From assembly GCA_963823495.1 (NCBI GenBank), contig CAWGLV010000001.1, forward strand, positions 2,294,001 through 2,358,000: DNA of 64,000 bases, given 5' to 3'. Below are positions 7,375 through 15,628 of this stretch, one piece after another. The notes under the pieces were generated by a model. That model was not told the DNA's origin. It was given only the letters and a program-made list of their open reading frames with translations, and made no database searches. Within the stretch, counting starts at the first letter, position 1. Each line of letters starts with the position of its first letter. Position numbers and translations under genes: made by a program. Source of the stretch: DATDAH01 sp963823495. GTDB taxonomy: Bacteria > Actinomycetota > Acidimicrobiia > Acidimicrobiales > DATDAH01.

Positions 7375-8709
7375 ATGTCCCAGCCACCCGAACACCTCGA
7401 CCCCCAGGCCCTCGGGCGCGTCGACTTCGCCGTCGTCCGCCGGGGCTACAGCGCCGAGCAGGTCGACTCGGTCCTGGAGCAGGCCGCCAACGCGTTGGCG
7501 GCCGCGCAACAGCGGATGGCCGAGCTGACCTCGGAAGTCGAGACCCTGCGGGACCAAGAACCGCCGCCCGACATCGCGGACCTGGACGACAACGAGCTCG
7601 TGCTCCGCCTCGGCGAGAAGACCGCCCGGGTGCTGGAGGCGGCACGGGAGAGCGCGGCCGAGCTCGAGCACAAGAGCCAGGAGCGGGCCACCGCGACGGT
7701 CAACCGGGCCAAGGAGGAGGCGCTGCGGGTCCGGTCCGAGGCCGAGCGCGTGATGCGGGAGACGCGGGCCCGGCTCGAGGGCCTGGAGAAGGAGACCGAG
7801 CGCAAGGTACGCGAGCAGCGCCAGGCGGCCGATGCCGATGGCGAACGGCTCCGGACCCAGGCCGAAGACGTGCTCCGCTCGGCCCGGGTGGATGCCCATG
7901 CGGTGGAACAGGCGGCGGCGGCCCGAGCCGAGTCCCTCACCCAGGAGGCCACCGAGAACGCGGCCCGGGCCCGGGCCAAGGTGGAGGCGCTCCTCACCAC
8001 CACCCGGACCCAGGTCGAGTCGGCGCGCGCCACCGCGGAAGAGGACGCGGCCCGAGTTCGCCACGAGGCCGAGGCCGAGGCCGATGCCCGCCTGGCTCAG
8101 ATCACCGATGCGGTGGCCGGCAAGATGGCCGAAGCCCAGGCGCGGGCCGATCGCATCGCCGCGCAGGCCGAGGCCGCCTACGAGGAGCGGGTTGCCCTCG
8201 GCCGTGAACGCGGGCGGGAGCTCATCGCCGAGGCCGAATTGAAGCGGGCCGAGGTCCTGCGCCAGCTGGCCCGGACCCGCCAGCGAGCCCACCTCAACCT
8301 CGAACAGCTCAGGGTCGGTCGGGAGCGGCTCCTCAGCGGGTACGAGGTCGCCCGGGCCACGATCGACCAGGCCACCGCCGAGCTGGACCGGTCGCTGCCG
8401 GAGGCCAAGGTGGTCGCGGAGCGCCTCACCGCCCGCGTGGGCGATGACGAGGCCCGCTCGCTGCGGGAACTGGAAGCCGAGTTCGAGCTGGAGCGGCTCG
8501 AGGACCTGCGGATCCTCGCCGATGACGACCCGGGTGCCCGGGTCCCGCCTCGGCCGCGCGCGGAGCCGGCCGACGAGTCGACCGAGATCGAAGAGGCGCC
8601 CACCGAGATCGAGGACCGGCCCGCCGCGAAGGTGTTCGACATCGAGGCCGAACAGGACGAGGTCGTCGATCTGACCGACACCGCCGAGGACCCCGCCTCG
8701 ACGGCGTAG
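7375..8709 (+). CDS. DivIVA-domain coiled-coil protein
   Basis: 444 residues. The N-terminus (VDFAVVRRGYSAEQVDSVLEQ) matches the DivIVA domain F-x2-VRRGY-x3-QVD motif, which binds curved or polar membrane. Residues about 40-390 are an unbroken Ala/Glu/Arg-rich coiled coil, and the tail is acidic (STEIEEAPTEIED). In actinobacteria such proteins (Wag31/FilP-like) organise polar growth or cytoskeleton. SD-like GGAAAGGCGGAG precedes ATG 7375. It sits just upstream of a class A PBP, which fits a role in cell-wall growth. The region is longer than classical DivIVA (about 260 aa), so it is not clearly Wag31 itself. Confidence 0.8.
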   Translation: MSQPPEHLDPQALGRVDFAVVRRGYSAEQVDSVLEQAANALAAAQQRMAELTSEVETLRDQEPPPDIADLDDNELVLRLGEKTARVLEAARESAAELEHKSQERATATVNRAKEEALRVRSEAERVMRETRARLEGLEKETERKVREQRQAADADGERLRTQAEDVLRSARVDAHAVEQAAAARAESLTQEATENAARARAKVEALLTTTRTQVESARATAEEDAARVRHEAEAEADARLAQITDAVAGKMAEAQARADRIAAQAEAAYEERVALGRERGRELIAEAELKRAEVLRQLARTRQRAHLNLEQLRVGRERLLSGYEVARATIDQATAELDRSLPEAKVVAERLTARVGDDEARSLRELEAEFELERLEDLRILADDDPGARVPPRPRAEPADESTEIEEAPTEIEDRPAAKVFDIEAEQDEVVDLTDTAEDPASTA

Positions 8710-8724
8710 GCGGGACGCCCCGCC
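8709..8724. terminator. Weak GC hairpin between DivIVA-like gene and PBP gene
   Basis: GGCGGG-ACGC-CCCGCC inverted repeat directly at the stop codon, upstream of the PBP promoter. Confidence 0.35.
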
Positions 8725-8747
8725 ATGAACCCGACGGGATGCCCCGG

Positions 8748-8753
8748 TACATT
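8748..8753 (+). promoter_or_regulatory. -10 hexamer TACATT before the PBP gene
   Basis: Eight nt before the TTG start at 8762; suggests a leaderless start, although TTG is unusual for leaderless genes. Confidence 0.4.
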
Positions 8754-8761
8754 GCGGGGTC

Positions 8762-10846
8762 TTGCGGACTGCACTCCGACTGCTCGTGGTGCTGGCCCTC
8801 GGTGCCGGCGGACTGGCCCTGACCACGGTGGCGATCGCGCCCCAGGTGGGCCAGCTCTTCACCGCGGGGTCGGTGGATCCTCCCGAGGTCAACCTCCGTC
8901 CGCTGGCCGAGCGATCGATCGCCTACGCCACGAACGGCTCGGTCATGGCCACCTTCCACGCGGCGGAGAACCGTCAGGAGGTGCCGCTGCGGCGCATCCC
9001 CGGTCCCGTGCGGCGCACGATCCTGGCCGTGGAGGACGAGGACTTCTTCCACCACAACGGCGTGAACCTCCGGGCGACCGTACGCGCCCTGTTCGAGAAC
9101 GTCAGCGCCGGGGGCATCGCCCAGGGCGGTTCGACGATCACCCAGCAGCTCGTCAAGCTCTCGCTGCTGTCGCCCCGCCAGGACCTCAATCGCAAGGCCC
9201 GTGAGGCCATCCTCGCCATCGAGCTCGAGAAGACGATGACCAAGCGGCAGATCCTCGAGCGTTACCTCAACCAGGTGTACTTCGGCGGCGGGGCCTACGG
9301 CGTCCAGGCTGCGGCCGAGATCTACTGGGGCCAGAACGTGGAGAGCCTCGACTGGGGCCAGGCCGCGCTCCTGGCGAGCCTGATCCAGAACCCGGTGGCC
9401 TATGACCCCGTGCTCGAGCCGGAGGTGGCACGGGAGCGGCGGCGGGTGGCCCTCGACCGGATCGTGGAACTGGGCCACATCACCCAGGAGGAGGCCGACT
9501 TCTACGACGTGGCCCCGCTGCCCGAGGCCCGCATCGAGGTCCTGCCCGAGCCCAACGACTACTTCGTCGAGGAGGTCAAGCAGCAGCTCCTCGACATGGA
9601 GGAACTGGGGTCGACGTCGGCGGAGCGCTACAACGCCTTGTTCCGCGGTGGCCTGCGCATCGAGACCACCTTCAGCCCCGAGGCGCAGTTCCTGGCCCTC
9701 TCGGCCCGCAACAACGTCCTGCCCGACACCGGGGGACAGTTCACCGCGGCGCTGGTCGCGGTCACCCCCCAGACGGGCGCCGTCCGGGCGATGGTCGGTG
9801 GCCCGGGGTTCGACCGCTACCGGTACAACCTGGCCACCCAGGGGGCTCGCCAGCCCGGCTCCGCGTTCAAGATCTTCGTGCTCGCCGCCGCCCTCGAGTC
9901 CGGTCTGGTCCCCGATGACATCCTGAACGGCACCGGTCCGTGCACGTTCCCGAACCCAGGCGGCTACCCGGACCCCTATGTGGCCAACAACTTCGGGGGC
10001 AGCGGGGGCACCAACGGGTCGATCACCGCCAACACGACCTCCTCGTCCAACTGCGGCTTCCTCCGCCTGGGCCAGTTCGTCGGCCTCAACCGGGTCGTCG
10101 AGACCGCTCGGGCCATGGGCATCACCACCGAGGTGGATCCCCGGAACCTCTCGCTGCCGATCGGTTCGGAGGAGGTCCATCCCATCGACATGGCCGGGGC
10201 GGCCGCGGTCCTCGCCAACGGGGGCATCCGCAACCGGCCCTACTTCATCGAGCGGGTGACCGACCGGGACGGGAACGTGATCTTCGAGCACGACGCCCCC
10301 GGCCGGCAGGTCGTCTCCGGTCAGACCGCCTGCCTGGCCACCCAGGTCCTCGAGGCCAACGTCCAGGGCGGAACCGGCACGGCGGCGGCGCTGCCCAACA
10401 TGGCCGTCGCGGGCAAGACGGGTACCGCCCAGAGCTTCGGTGATGCCTGGTTCGTGGGCTACACGCCGTTCCTGGCCACCGCGGTGTGGATGGGCAACGC
10501 CGAGGCGCGGGTACCCATGACCAGCGTCGGCGGTCGGTCGGTGACCGGAGGCTCGTATCCGGCCGAGGTGTGGCGGGCCTTCAACGAGCCCGCCCACAAC
10601 GGTCTGGCCTACACCGGCTTCCCGACCTGCAACCCCACGCGCTCGGGGCGCGACCTCGGCAGCTTCTTCGAACCCGAACCGGAGGTCACCACGACCGAGA
10701 GCCCGACTTCTGACCCGCCGCTCCCGCCGACGATCACCTGTCCTGCCGGCTACCTGCCGGGTGACCTGGACGGCGACGGCACACCCGAGAGCTGCGTGCG
10801 GGTGGCCACACCCACGACCGTGGCCCCACCCCCGAGCACACCATGA
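8762..10846 (+). CDS. Class A penicillin-binding protein (transglycosylase/transpeptidase)
   Basis: 694 residues, bifunctional peptidoglycan synthase with one N-terminal membrane anchor (LLVVLALGAGGLALTTVAIA). The GT51 glycosyltransferase domain carries EDEDFFHHNGVN (about residue 91) and QGGSTITQQLVK. The transpeptidase domain has the SxxK nucleophile in PGSAFKIF (about residue 366), the SSNCG motif as SxN, and KTGTAQS (about 552). A Pro/Thr-rich C-terminal tail includes a short DLDGDGTPESC loop. TTG 8762 is the only start that precedes the anchor. Its last codons overlap the zinc-ribbon gene (ATGA), forming an operon with the next three genes. Confidence 0.92.
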   Translation: MRTALRLLVVLALGAGGLALTTVAIAPQVGQLFTAGSVDPPEVNLRPLAERSIAYATNGSVMATFHAAENRQEVPLRRIPGPVRRTILAVEDEDFFHHNGVNLRATVRALFENVSAGGIAQGGSTITQQLVKLSLLSPRQDLNRKAREAILAIELEKTMTKRQILERYLNQVYFGGGAYGVQAAAEIYWGQNVESLDWGQAALLASLIQNPVAYDPVLEPEVARERRRVALDRIVELGHITQEEADFYDVAPLPEARIEVLPEPNDYFVEEVKQQLLDMEELGSTSAERYNALFRGGLRIETTFSPEAQFLALSARNNVLPDTGGQFTAALVAVTPQTGAVRAMVGGPGFDRYRYNLATQGARQPGSAFKIFVLAAALESGLVPDDILNGTGPCTFPNPGGYPDPYVANNFGGSGGTNGSITANTTSSSNCGFLRLGQFVGLNRVVETARAMGITTEVDPRNLSLPIGSEEVHPIDMAGAAAVLANGGIRNRPYFIERVTDRDGNVIFEHDAPGRQVVSGQTACLATQVLEANVQGGTGTAAALPNMAVAGKTGTAQSFGDAWFVGYTPFLATAVWMGNAEARVPMTSVGGRSVTGGSYPAEVWRAFNEPAHNGLAYTGFPTCNPTRSGRDLGSFFEPEPEVTTTESPTSDPPLPPTITCPAGYLPGDLDGDGTPESCVRVATPTTVAPPPSTP

Positions 10847-11586
10847 GCGACGCGGCCGAGACCCGAGACCCGCCGTCGGCCCTGGAGCGCCTCCTGGCGA
10901 TCCAGGAAGAGGACACGATCACCGACCAACTCGTGTACCGCCGCGACCACCTGCCCGAGCGCGACGCGGTGGCCGAGCACGAGCGCCGCGTCGCCGCGCT
11001 CGAAGCGGAGCGGTCGAGTCGCAAGGACCGCCACGACGAGCTGTCCGCCATCATCCGACGACTCCAGGGTGAGGTGGCGGCCATCGAGACCCGGATCGCC
11101 GAGGTCACCCGGACGATGCACTCCGGTGCGGTGACGGTGCCCCGGGAGCTCCAGGCGCTGCAGCACGAACAGGAGTCCCTGCGCCGGCGTCAGGACCACC
11201 TCGAGACCGAAGAGCTCGAGCACATGGAGGAGCTGGACCCCCTCACGGAGGTGGTCCTCGACATCGAGGCCCGCGGCGATGTGCTCGGCGCGGAGGGGGA
11301 GCAACTCGCCGAGGCCCTCCTCCAGGCCGAGGTGGATCTGGAGGAGGAGCTCACCGCGGTCACCGGCCGGCGGTCGGCCGCCGCCGAGGGGGTCGACGCC
11401 GAGTTGCTGGCCACCTACGAGGACCTCCGCGGCAGGCTGGGAGGGATCGCGGTGGCCCGCCTGGTCGGGTCGGTGTGCGGTGGCTGCCACCTGGGCCTCT
11501 CGGCCGTGGAGATCGACCGCCTCAAGCGGCAACCGCCCGACGCGCTCGTCCGCTGCGACGAGTGCGGCCGCCTGCTCGTGCGCTGA
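10843..11586 (+). CDS. Coiled-coil protein with C4 zinc ribbon (DUF164/CT398-like)
   Basis: 247 residues. A long alpha-helical hairpin (about 10-185, Glu/Arg/Leu heptads) is followed by a C-terminal zinc ribbon with Cys pairs CGGC and CDEC. This is the family of CdsZ/CT398-like proteins, widespread in actinobacteria, proposed to bind nucleic acid or act as assembly chaperones; the role is not established. ATG 10843 overlaps the PBP stop by 4 bases, so translation is probably coupled. Confidence 0.8.
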   Translation: MSDAAETRDPPSALERLLAIQEEDTITDQLVYRRDHLPERDAVAEHERRVAALEAERSSRKDRHDELSAIIRRLQGEVAAIETRIAEVTRTMHSGAVTVPRELQALQHEQESLRRRQDHLETEELEHMEELDPLTEVVLDIEARGDVLGAEGEQLAEALLQAEVDLEEELTAVTGRRSAAAEGVDAELLATYEDLRGRLGGIAVARLVGSVCGGCHLGLSAVEIDRLKRQPPDALVRCDECGRLLVR

Positions 11587-11593
11587 GGGCCCG

Positions 11594-12082
11594 ATGCCGG
11601 TGCTCCTGTGGTTCGCCGGCGTGGCCTGGCTCCTGGTGTGGCGGGTGTTCCGGAGCCCGGCGGTCGACTACCGCCTCGTCGTCGTCGGCGCCTGCCTCCC
11701 TTCGATCGACCTCCTGATCGGGCGGGCGACACCGTTGCACTCGGTGAGCGCCGCGGTCGTCGCGCTGGCGGCGGTGATGGCGGTGGGCCGGGGCCGGCGA
11801 CTGGCTCAGCGCCGGTGGCTCAGCATCCCCATCGGGATGTTCGCCCATCTCGTGCTCGACGCCACCTGGGCGGACACCGCCCTCTTCTGGTGGCCGGTGA
11901 GCGGCGCCGACCTCGCCGGCCTGGAGGTACCCGAGATGTCCTGGCCGGTGTCGGTCGCCCTGATCCTCGACGGCGTCGGCGTGGCGGTCCTGGTCGGGCT
12001 CTGGTTCCGGCTGGGGTTGACCGAGCCGGAGAACCGCGACCGGTTCCGGCGCACCGGTCACCTGGCCCGGGAACTCGCGTGA
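11594..12082 (+). CDS. Multi-pass membrane protein, putative membrane-bound hydrolase-like
   Basis: 162 residues with about four hydrophobic segments. The pattern ACLPSIDLLIG, PLHSVSAAVV and IPIGMFAHLVLDATWAD, with a conserved His-Ser, Asp and His-x2-LD, resembles the YdjM-type LexA-binding inner-membrane metal-dependent hydrolase family, but with low similarity. ATG 11594 lies 7 nt after the upstream stop. The next gene's GTG overlaps its stop. Confidence 0.6.
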   Translation: MPVLLWFAGVAWLLVWRVFRSPAVDYRLVVVGACLPSIDLLIGRATPLHSVSAAVVALAAVMAVGRGRRLAQRRWLSIPIGMFAHLVLDATWADTALFWWPVSGADLAGLEVPEMSWPVSVALILDGVGVAVLVGLWFRLGLTEPENRDRFRRTGHLARELA

Positions 12083-12669
12083 CTGCGGCGGGCGAGATCG
12101 TCGTGGTCCGCCACGGCCGGACGGCGGCCAACGCAGCCGGGTTGCTCCTGGGACACCTCGATGTCGTCCTGGACGACCTCGGGCGGGCCCAGGCCGCGGC
12201 CGTCGCGGCCACGGTTCCCCGGCCGGACCTGGTCGTGTCGAGCCCGTTGCGCCGGGCCCGGGAGACCGCCGAGGCCTTCGGGCTGCCGGTTCAGATCGAC
12301 GAGGCGTGGATCGAGCTGGACTACGGCGATTGGGACGGCCGCCCCTTGGCGGAGGTGCCGGCTGAGCTGTGGGACACCTGGCGGGCCGATGTCGACTTCG
12401 CCCCCCCGGGTGGTGAGTCCCTCGGGCAACTCACGGCCCGGGTCCACGACGCGCTCGACGGGTTGTCCGGGCGACTCGACGGTCGCCGGGCCGTCGTGGT
12501 CACCCACGTGTCACCGGTGAAGGCCGCCGCGGGCTGGGCACTGGGTCTGGGCCCGGAGGTGGCCTGGCGGACCTTCGTCGCCCCGGGGTCGATCACCCGC
12601 CTCGGGATGACCCCGCACGGGCCCACGCTCCGAGGTTTCAACCAGGCGGCGCCCCCGACCGGCAGTTGA
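12079..12669 (+). CDS. Histidine phosphatase superfamily (phosphoglycerate mutase-like)
   Basis: 196 residues. The catalytic RHG motif is VVVRHGRTAAN (His about 12) with the second Arg in SSPLRRARETAEAFG, the Glu/Asp region ELDYGDWDGR and the late catalytic His in VVVTHVSPVKAA. The sequence is typical of CobC/GpmB-like broad phosphatases. GTG 12079 overlaps the preceding stop (GTGA). In actinobacteria this enzyme often follows the zinc-ribbon gene and RNase H; RNase H is absent here. Substrate unknown. Confidence 0.85.
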   Translation: MTAAGEIVVVRHGRTAANAAGLLLGHLDVVLDDLGRAQAAAVAATVPRPDLVVSSPLRRARETAEAFGLPVQIDEAWIELDYGDWDGRPLAEVPAELWDTWRADVDFAPPGGESLGQLTARVHDALDGLSGRLDGRRAVVVTHVSPVKAAAGWALGLGPEVAWRTFVAPGSITRLGMTPHGPTLRGFNQAAPPTGS

Positions 12670-12700
12670 CCACGGGGAGTGGTCAGGTCAGGCTGGCCCC

Positions 12701-13120
12701 GTGGCGAAATCGATGCTGGCCCGGTTCGGGGCGTCGGTCGGGCTGTTGACGATCGTCCTGGCGGGCGCGGTGCTGTTGGGCGGGGCGGTCGCGGCATGGC
12801 TGCTCGTGACCGTCGACGACACCCCCGCGGCGGAGCAGGCGGCGACCGAAGCCGCCGACGTGGAACTGGTGCGGTGCGGTCAGACCCTCCGTCGCATGAC
12901 GGCGAGCCTCCGCGTGGTCAACGGCTCGTCGGGCCCGAGCGACTACTTCATCGACCTCGAGTTCGTGCGGCGCCGGTCGAGGGAGGTCATCGAGGTCGTG
13001 CCGTTGGTGGTCGAGGACCTGGCGCCGGGAGACGCCGAGCGAGGGGTGGTGGCGTCCACCGGGCCACCGCCCCCGGCCTTCGCCTGCCGGGTGGGTGACG
13101 TCGACCGACTCTCCGCCTGA
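12701..13120 (+). CDS. Membrane-anchored exported protein, FxLYD-like
   Basis: 139 residues. N-terminal helix (LLTIVLAGAVLLGGAVAAWLLV) then a small extracytoplasmic domain with a VNGSSGPSDYFIDLEF strand pattern similar to FxLYD/DUF4352 beta-sandwich proteins. Two Cys (VRCGQ, FACRVG) could form a disulfide. GTG 12701 starts right before the anchor. Function unknown. It converges with the LigD-type polymerase gene, 6 bases apart. Confidence 0.65.
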   Translation: MAKSMLARFGASVGLLTIVLAGAVLLGGAVAAWLLVTVDDTPAAEQAATEAADVELVRCGQTLRRMTASLRVVNGSSGPSDYFIDLEFVRRRSREVIEVVPLVVEDLAPGDAERGVVASTGPPPPAFACRVGDVDRLSA

Positions 13121-13126
13121 GCGCGC

Positions 13127-14152
13127 TCAGGGCCCGGGGGCGTCGACCCGACGGGCCCGACTCGGGGCCACCCGGGGTGGCTCGTTGGGCTGTTTGGGGT
13201 AGACGGGGGGCCACGGGGCGTCCATCAGCCCCGCCGCCATGTCGGCTTCGTGCAGGGCCAGGAGCGGCTCCAGGGACTGCGGTCGGTCGGCCATGTCGGC
13301 CCAGGGATCACCGTGGTCGGCCAGTCGGTTCGGCACCGTGGCGATGGTGAGCTCATCGGGCACGACGGTTGCGACATCATCCCAGGTCAGGGGCGTGGAG
13401 ACCTGGGCGCCGGGTCGGGAGCGGGCCGACCACGCGGCGAACACCGTCTTGTGGGGGGCGTTCTGGTTGAAGTCGACGAACACCCGACGGCCGCGCTCCT
13501 CCTTCCACCACGCCGCGGTGATCAGGTCCGGACGGCGACGCTCCAGCTCCCGGGCGACGGCAACGGCGCCGGCCCGGACCGCATAGCTGTCCCAGTGGGG
13601 GAGGAGTCGGACATAGACGTGCAGGCCCCGGTTGCCGGTGGTCTTCGGGTGGGCCTCGATGCCGACGTCGTCGAAGAGCGCCTTCACCTCGGCCGCCGCT
13701 TCCCGGATGTGGTCGAAGGTGACGCCGGGTTGGGGGTCGAGGTCGATCCGCAACTCGTCGGTGTGATCGGGATCCGCACGGGTGTAGGGCCAGGTGTGGA
13801 ACCCGAGGCACCCCAGGTTGACCGCCCAGAGGACGTGGGCCAGGTCGTGGGCGACCAGGGCGTTGGACGTCGTGCCGTTCGGCGTGCTCACCACCATCGT
13901 GGTCAGCCAGTCCGGCGCCCCCGCCGGGACCCGCTTCTGGAAGAAGGACTTGCCGCCGGCGCCGTCCGGGAACCTCTGCAGCAGCGTCGGTCGGTCGGCC
14001 ATCGCGGCCATGAGGGGCTCGGCGACGGCCTGGTAGTAGGCGACGAGGTCGGCCTTGGTCTCGCCCCGCTCCGGGAAGAACACCTTGTCAGGACTGGTGA
14101 CGCGCACCGTGTGGCCGGCTACCTCGAGCTCGACCACGTCCCTCGGGGTCAT
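13127..14152 (-). CDS. Stand-alone LigD polymerase/primase domain (PolDom)
   Basis: 341 residues covering only the archaeo-eukaryotic primase-type polymerase domain of bacterial NHEJ ligase D. Seen: SPDKVFFPERGETKADLVAYY, FFQKRVPAGAPDW, the catalytic pair in ELRIDLDPQPG (Asp137, Asp139), TTGNRGLHVYV and the late motif VFVDFNQNAPHKT. It lacks ligase and phosphoesterase domains, as in some actinobacteria where these are separate genes. It would fill gaps with ribonucleotides at double-strand breaks. No ku or ligase gene lies in the window. Start ATG 14152 shares one base with the stop of the LCP gene, implying cotranscription. Confidence 0.9.
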   Translation of the reverse strand: MTPRDVVELEVAGHTVRVTSPDKVFFPERGETKADLVAYYQAVAEPLMAAMADRPTLLQRFPDGAGGKSFFQKRVPAGAPDWLTTMVVSTPNGTTSNALVAHDLAHVLWAVNLGCLGFHTWPYTRADPDHTDELRIDLDPQPGVTFDHIREAAAEVKALFDDVGIEAHPKTTGNRGLHVYVRLLPHWDSYAVRAGAVAVARELERRRPDLITAAWWKEERGRRVFVDFNQNAPHKTVFAAWSARSRPGAQVSTPLTWDDVATVVPDELTIATVPNRLADHGDPWADMADRPQSLEPLLALHEADMAAGLMDAPWPPVYPKQPNEPPRVAPSRARRVDAPGP

Positions 14153-15594
14153 CAGCAGGTCTGGCCCTCGGGGGCGACCGGGACCTCACCGGCCACGGTG
14201 GTGGTGGGCAGATCCGGCAGGGGGGTGGTCGTGGTCGGCGCCGCATCCGGCGGCGCCGACGGTGGCGGCACCAGGGCGGTCTTCACGCCGGCGTAGTCGA
14301 ATCCGGTCACCACGATCACGTCGGCGGCATAGGTCGCCGGAACCTGCTCGAGCCGGGCTCCGGCCTGGAACTGGCTGGCCACGAACTGGGCGGTCGCCTC
14401 CTGGCCGGGCGGGTGACGCACGACGGTCTCGGCGAAGTCGAAGCGTTCGGCGTCACCCGTGCCCGGCGAGGTGTCGAAGCCGAGGTTCCGGTAGGCGTCG
14501 GCGACGTCGGTGGCCTGACCGCTGGTGCCCGTACCGTTCTGCACCAGGATGGTGACGGAGGCCGCATCGGCGGCCCCGGCGGCGGTGCCGGGATCGGTGA
14601 CGCCCCGGAAGATGTTGAGTCGGGCCTCGTTGTCCTCGTTGTCGACCACCCGCAGGATGCTCTGCTCGCCGGCGAAGTCGAAGTAGGTGTCGAGGGACAT
14701 CGTCCGGAGCTCGTCGGCGTCGAAGCTCCGGAAGCGCTCGCCCAGGGCGATCAGGTCGTCCACGGCGAGGCCGGCGTCGATGGACACGCTCCCCAGCCCG
14801 GCGTTGATGAGGGCGTTGAGCGTGAGGGGATTGCGGATGCCCTTGTCGATGGCACGCTGGATGGCGGCCCGGATGAACGCCTGCTGGCGGGAGATCCGCC
14901 CGAGGTCCCCGGTTCCGTCGGTCTGCCAGTACCCCTCCTCCTCGAACTCGAGGTGGCGGGACCGGGCGAAGGCCAACGCCTGGTCGCTGGAGAGGTTGAT
15001 GCAGCCGGTGCGCGTGATGTTGAGCCCCGTCTGGTCGTCCCGGAGCCGCTTGTCGAAGTAGAGGGGCACCCCGTCGACCGCATCGACCAGTTCCTGGAAG
15101 CCGCGGAAGTCGACCTCGACGTAGTGGTTGATGGGGATGCCGAAGTTGTCCTGGATGGTGCCGATCAGGGCCTCGCGGCCTGCGGACAGCGCCGCGTTGA
15201 TCTTGGCCTCACCCCAGTTGGGGATGGTGACCCAGAGGTCCCGGGGGAAGGAGAGGATCTGGGCCTGGGCCTGGGTGGGGTCGACGCGCAGCACCATGAT
15301 CGTGTCCGAGAGGACGCCTTGGTCGACCCGGGCGGCGGGGTCGCCGGCCTCCAGGCGCTCGGCGCTGTCGGTGCCGACCAGCAGGTAGTTCTGTGGTCCG
15401 CCGGCGTCGGTGGCGACCTCGTCCAGGACATCTCCGCCGAGGTCGAGGCGCTGGACCTGGTCGAGCTTGTCATTGGCGTAGCCGAGGGCCGCGGCCAGGC
15501 CCAGGGTGAGCACGACCATGACGATGTTGAACGTGAGCAGCAGGCGCTGCGGCCATGTCCGCCGTATCCGCCTGCCGTCCGCGTCCCGAGCCAC
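14152..15594 (-). CDS. LytR-CpsA-Psr (LCP) family wall-polymer ligase
   Basis: 480 residues. N-terminal arginine-rich tail, one membrane helix (LLLTFNIVMVVLTLGLAAALG), an LCP catalytic domain (about 60-300: NYLLVGTDSAERLEAG, SDTIMVLRVDP, ILSFPRDLWVTIP, GRISRQQAFIRA) and a LytR_C domain (about 360-430, VTILVQNGTGTSGQATDVADAY), ending in a Pro/Thr tail. These enzymes transfer undecaprenyl-linked glycopolymers such as arabinogalactan or teichoic-type polymers to peptidoglycan. GTG 15594 is supported by TAGCCT 8 nt upstream. Cotranscribed with the PolDom gene, an odd partner. Confidence 0.9.
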   Translation of the reverse strand: MARDADGRRIRRTWPQRLLLTFNIVMVVLTLGLAAALGYANDKLDQVQRLDLGGDVLDEVATDAGGPQNYLLVGTDSAERLEAGDPAARVDQGVLSDTIMVLRVDPTQAQAQILSFPRDLWVTIPNWGEAKINAALSAGREALIGTIQDNFGIPINHYVEVDFRGFQELVDAVDGVPLYFDKRLRDDQTGLNITRTGCINLSSDQALAFARSRHLEFEEEGYWQTDGTGDLGRISRQQAFIRAAIQRAIDKGIRNPLTLNALINAGLGSVSIDAGLAVDDLIALGERFRSFDADELRTMSLDTYFDFAGEQSILRVVDNEDNEARLNIFRGVTDPGTAAGAADAASVTILVQNGTGTSGQATDVADAYRNLGFDTSPGTGDAERFDFAETVVRHPPGQEATAQFVASQFQAGARLEQVPATYAADVIVVTGFDYAGVKTALVPPPSAPPDAAPTTTTPLPDLPTTTVAGEVPVAPEGQTC

Positions 15595-15602
15595 CGCCCG
15601 AG

Positions 15603-15608
15603 AGGCTA
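15603..15608 (-). promoter_or_regulatory. -10 hexamer TAGCCT, leaderless LCP gene
   Basis: Eight nt upstream of GTG 15594 on the minus strand; no SD fits between. Confidence 0.5.
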
Positions 15609-15628
15609 CCGACGTAGGCCCGCGAGGG

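Noticed and set aside
8426..10597. Very long antisense frame opposite the PBP gene
   Set aside because: Composition of a shadow frame; the sense strand has clear PBP motifs.
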